11,989 nucleotides of DNA, taken from positions 1-11,989 of the forward strand of contig JAQIWT010001192.1 in assembly GCA_034696485.1 (NCBI GenBank), read 5' to 3'. Numbering within the stretch: position 1 is the first letter of the stretch; every line of letters starts with the position of its first letter. The position numbers were made by a program, and so were the translations under genes. Source of the DNA: Isohypsibius dastychi. Taxonomy: Eukaryota; Tardigrada; Eutardigrada; Parachela; Isohypsibiidae. Below are positions 9,616 to 11,989 of this stretch, in pieces. The notes under the pieces were generated by a model that saw only the letters and a program-made list of their open reading frames with translations, was not told the DNA's origin and made no database searches.

Positions 9616-9629
9616 AATAAATAAATAAA
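9616..9629 (+). promoter_or_regulatory. Overlapping polyadenylation signals of the receptor gene
   Basis: Three overlapping AATAAA motifs (9616, 9620 and 9624) lie about 120 bases after the receptor TAA, which is the expected place for its 3' end. Confidence 0.65.
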
Positions 9630-9683
9630 ATTGAATGTGTCGGTGTCGGTAAGCAGCCGGAAGTTGATGGTAATGCTACAACA

Positions 9684-9689
9684 TTTATT
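9684..9689 (-). promoter_or_regulatory. Polyadenylation signal of the type II membrane protein gene
   Basis: TTTATT on the plus strand reads AATAAA on the minus strand. It lies about 90 bases downstream of the TAA at 9781-9779, which closes the frame-shifted tail of the membrane protein. Its position fits that more distal stop. Confidence 0.6.
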
Positions 9690-9778
9690 TCGAAAATAAA
9701 AATCCAACAAGAAAACAAGAACCCAGTCGAGCTGGATATCATAATGACCAGCTTCACAGTAAAACCAAAATAAATGAC

Positions 9779-10656
9779 TTACAAACAAACATTTCCGGTC
9801 CCCACTTCCAACATCTGCTCATTCGATAAAATTGAAAATAATTCCTTTTGAACCAAGCAGTTTCCTTGTAGAGACACCACAATTTCTCGCTCCAAATTAA
9901 GTGTCGGAAAGATGCCTCCTTCGAAACATGTGCCCTCCGGTCCGGAAATCAATGCTTCCCATTCGAAATAATTCTCGTCGGAAATTTTAAGAAGCTAAGG
10001 TTCTGTAAACAAAATTGATCAGCACCAACCAAAAGCGTCTGCAACAAAGAGCCCTCACCGGTTGCGAATGTAAATGTTGTAGGCGTCTGCTTGATCCATA
10101 TCCCCGTTTGAACAATAAAAATGAGACGATTCCGCATACACTTTTTCGCAATGTGCTCTCCAACGGCAAAATCATCCGGAAACCCAACTTGAATCCACTG
10201 CACGACGTTGAACTCTTCTTTTATGATACCAGGGGCTACAGCACAAATTTGCTCTGACGAGAAAGAAAAAACCGTCAAATTTTGTAGATGAGAAGTAAAA
10301 CTGGAATCCGGGAAGGTCAGAGGGATAAACGGTTGAATGAGACTCGTCGAAATAGAAGGTGAAGTAGAAGGTGATGAGGATTCCGACGTTTGTGAATTGG
10401 CAGTATTCCTCAGAAACTGGCTTCCTGTGACACTTTCACTCTTATCGGTTATTGCTAAGATCTGGTGAGCTAAATCAATCTGGCTGGGGACGGCCTGCTC
10501 AGACGACATCGACTCCTCGGTGTTTTCCGAGGAAAACAAATACACAAGATAGAACCCAACCGCAGCCAACAGCAGGAACAAGACAATCAAGATGCACCAT
10601 TTTTTATCACGAAGCAATCGGAAAGTGCTCGAGGCTTCAAGCCTCCGATATTCCAT
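9779..10656 (-). CDS. Type II single-pass membrane protein with Cys-bearing ectodomain, apparent frameshift
   Basis: The frame from ATG 10656 runs uninterrupted to a TGA at 9951-9949 (235 residues). Residues 1-20 are basic and presumably cytosolic. Residues 21-41 (from CILIVLFLLLAAVGFYLVYL) are a membrane anchor. Residues 50-115 are a Ser/Thr-rich stalk, followed by a compact domain with NLT and NLS glycosylation sites. The native C-terminus is probably further on. From the A run complementary to 9985-9988, another frame stays open for 68 codons to a TAA at 9781-9779. It adds three cysteines (GTC, GNC, NVC) to the three already present (QIC, KKC, QFC) and continues the same GxxxC pattern. One extra A would join the frames at about residue 224 (292 in total). 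A splice explanation is less good: a GTGAGG donor exists at 10058, but the nearest acceptor, TTTACAG, leads to an in-frame TAG. The family is not recognised. Confidence 0.6.
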
Positions 10657-10794
10657 GGCGATTCGAGGAAAGATTTGGAGATCCGCGGAAAGGAAGCACT
10701 TCTACAATTTCGTGTCACACTTTGGTTCTCCGCGCAGCCAGACATTTCAACCAATAGCAAAGCGAGGCGAGATATTTTCCAATATCAGTTTTGT

Positions 10795-10808
10795 CCCCCC
10801 CCCCCCCC
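10795..10808 (+). repeat. C14 homopolymer
   Basis: Fourteen consecutive C bases lie in the gap between the start of the type II membrane protein gene and the end of the upstream minus-strand gene. The 271-base gap (10657-10927) otherwise shows nothing recognisable, and no AATAAA for the upstream gene was found. Confidence 0.9.
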
Positions 10809-10927
10809 AAGGGGCCGTACTAAACTATTGAACCCTAAACGAACCGAAGTAGGCAAACTTCCAGAACTCTTTCTCTCGCAAAAAACGACTTCGGATAATA
10901 AAAAAACGAGAGAAAAAACTAGAAAAA

Positions 10928-11989
10928 TCATCCGGGCTCCAGCGGCTCCTCCATTCCTTCCTCGACCTTCACTTCCGGTGCGATGACTTCCGGTGCGACG
11001 ACTTCCGGTGCGACGACTTCCGGTGCGATGACTTCCGGTCCCGCTTCCGGCTCCGAACTGGAGATTCGCTGTAAAGAACAACAGTAAAATAAACATTAAA
11101 AATAAACATTGAAACCAAAAAATACTTACTCTTCGCTTAAAGCGACTTCCGGTGCCCACAGCTGGAACGTGGCTGACCTCGGATTCGGCCCTGAAAAACA
11201 AATAAACAATCAATCAATGATTCAAATAAGTCAATCAATTGTAGGGGGACTCAAAAAATACAAGGGGGGAACTAAATATACAAGGGGGGAAACTGCAAAT
11301 ATACAAGGGGGAACCAAATATACAAGGGGGAACTAAATTTACAAGGGGGGAACTAAATATACAAGGGGGGAAACTCCAAATATACAAGGGGGAACCAAAT
11401 ATTAAAGGGGGAACTAAATTTACAAGGGGGAACCAAATGTACAAGGGGGAATCAAATACACAAGGGGGCAACCAAAAATACAAGGGGGGAACTAAATATA
11501 CAAGGGGGGGGGGGAACCTGAATGTAAAAGGGGGGACAGTATGACTGGGGGCTTACCGGAGCATGATGGCATCAGGATCCCGATCGTCGTTTTGGCGAAC
11601 CTGCTCCGGGGTTTCCGGTCTGCAACGACGTGGATGTTCCGGTCGAAGTCGGATCGCTTGGTCGACGATGGACTGGATTTCTCCATCCTCGAAAGAGATG
11701 TCCCCGGAAGCTGAAGATCCACTGGTGTTGAAGTCCGACGATGTCGGACTGTAATTAGTCGGTCCACTGCAAATATAAAAAGAAACACACATTAAACACT
11801 GTATACAAATAAAGGTTAAATTTATATACATATCTACATCAAAACACATCAACACAACACATTAACACAATATACAAATACACATTTTAAAACATCAACT
11901 CACCTAGACTCCGAGTTGATGGAGATAAACGATAGGATGCTATCATCGCTCATCCCCGAAGAGTTGAGCGAGTCATTTAGCTCATTCGG
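10928..11989 (-). CDS. Disordered acidic protein with APEV pentapeptide repeats, 5' partial
   Basis: Four minus-strand exons: 11989-11904 (runs off the window), 11766-11557, 11190-11130 and 11068-10928 (stop TGA 10930-10928). The introns show GTGAGT...TTTGCAG, GTAAGC...TTTTTCAG and GTAAGT...CTTTACAG, and all phases agree, giving 165 visible residues. The protein is rich in Ser, Asp, Glu and Pro (MSDDSILSF, SFEDGEIQSI, RPETPEQVRQNDDRDPD), and no globular fold is apparent. A basic cluster (KRRR) next to SSSEPE spans the last junction and could be a nuclear-localisation or phosphorylation region, which is only inference. The final exon encodes GPEV followed by four copies of (V/I)APEV, then an acidic tail EEGMEEPLEPG. 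Other frames of the repeat also stay open, but only this one is reached by the spliced phase. Function unknown. Confidence 0.65.
10971..11040. repeat. 15-bp tandem repeat within the last coding exon
   Basis: Four units of ACTTCCGGTGCGA(T/C)G at 10971, 10986, 11001 and 11016, plus a partial fifth at 11031. Read on the minus strand in the spliced frame, each encodes an APEV(V/I) pentapeptide. Each unit carries ACCGGAAGT, the consensus ETS-factor site. A further single copy of that 9-mer lies in the preceding exon near 11144-11152, where it is read in a different frame. Confidence 0.9.
11257..11533. repeat. G-rich minisatellite (about 14 units of about 20 bp) in an intron
   Basis: Units have the form TACAAGGGGG(G)AACTAAATA with variants AACCAAATA, AAACTGCAAATA and AACTAAATT. 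The order of the first four variants recurs in the next four (about 11257-11338 and 11339-11420), showing duplication of a four-unit block. One unit near 11504-11514 has eleven G. The array fills most of the intron at 11191-11556 of the minus-strand acidic protein gene, so the transcript carries C runs. Confidence 0.9.

Noticed and set aside
9870-9985. Resemblance of the frame-shifted tail (FEWEALISGPEGTCFEGGIF) to the core of ubiquitin-conjugating (E2) enzymes
   Set aside because: The local match (W, GP, T, GG, F) is striking. However, the following YP-PP and HPN motifs and catalytic Cys context are absent, and the segment fits the repeated Gly-Cys pattern of the membrane protein ectodomain better. 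I treat it as coincidence unless a profile search says otherwise.
10785-11213. Unspliced minus-strand open frame reading the 15-bp repeat as TGSRRTGSHR
   Set aside because: It runs through two well-formed introns. Splicing in the phase set by the upstream exons gives the acidic APEV reading and a nearby stop instead.
11235-11483. Long minus-strand open frame across the minisatellite (repeats of YIWFPPCIF type)
   Set aside because: It is openness produced by repeat periodicity inside an intron, with no start context or splice support.
1-11989. Bacterial, viral or transposon content
   Set aside because: No prokaryotic gene layout, integrase, transposase, reverse transcriptase, long terminal repeat or CRISPR repeat was seen. 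All substantial frames are spliced animal-type genes.

Overview
The window reads as nuclear DNA of a small-genome invertebrate animal. Genes are split by many short GT-AG introns (mostly about 42-75 bp, the longest about 366 bp). They are packed head-to-tail, tail-to-tail and head-to-head with little space between them. A seven-transmembrane gustatory-receptor-like gene beside an alpha-glucosidase-family gene points to an ecdysozoan. A tardigrade is my best guess and a nematode the main alternative. No rRNA, tRNA, CRISPR array, transposase or bacterial-style operon was seen.

Layout. (1) + strand, 1-3105: the 3' part of a glycoside hydrolase family 31 (GH31) gene. It is open across about 14 introns, yet its catalytic Asp motifs are replaced, so it looks like a pseudoenzyme. 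(2) - strand, 5253-3777: a three-exon gene for an unrecognised 442-residue protein. It is built from four divergent copies of one unit and ends in a CaaX-type prenylation box (CVIF). (3) - strand, about 7614-5992: a coiled-coil protein whose inferred first exons weakly resemble the start of a glycolipid-transfer domain. Its longest intron carries a 31-bp hairpin with a CRE-like TGACGTCA. (4) + strand, about 7800-9497: a complete five-exon gustatory-receptor-like gene, divergent from gene 3. (5) - strand, 10656-9779: a type II membrane protein with a cysteine-bearing ectodomain, interrupted by an apparent one-base frameshift in an A run. (6) - strand, 11989-10928 (5' end outside): a disordered acidic protein. 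Its last exon is a 15-bp tandem repeat encoding APEV-type pentapeptides, and one intron is filled by a G-rich minisatellite.

The genes do not form an obvious pathway. Three products are predicted to sit at or in membranes or the cell surface (the GH31 relative, the receptor and the type II protein), and the CaaX protein is predicted to be membrane-anchored from the cytosol. All exon structures were derived by hand from splice signals, reading phase and, for GH31, family conservation. They have no transcript support.
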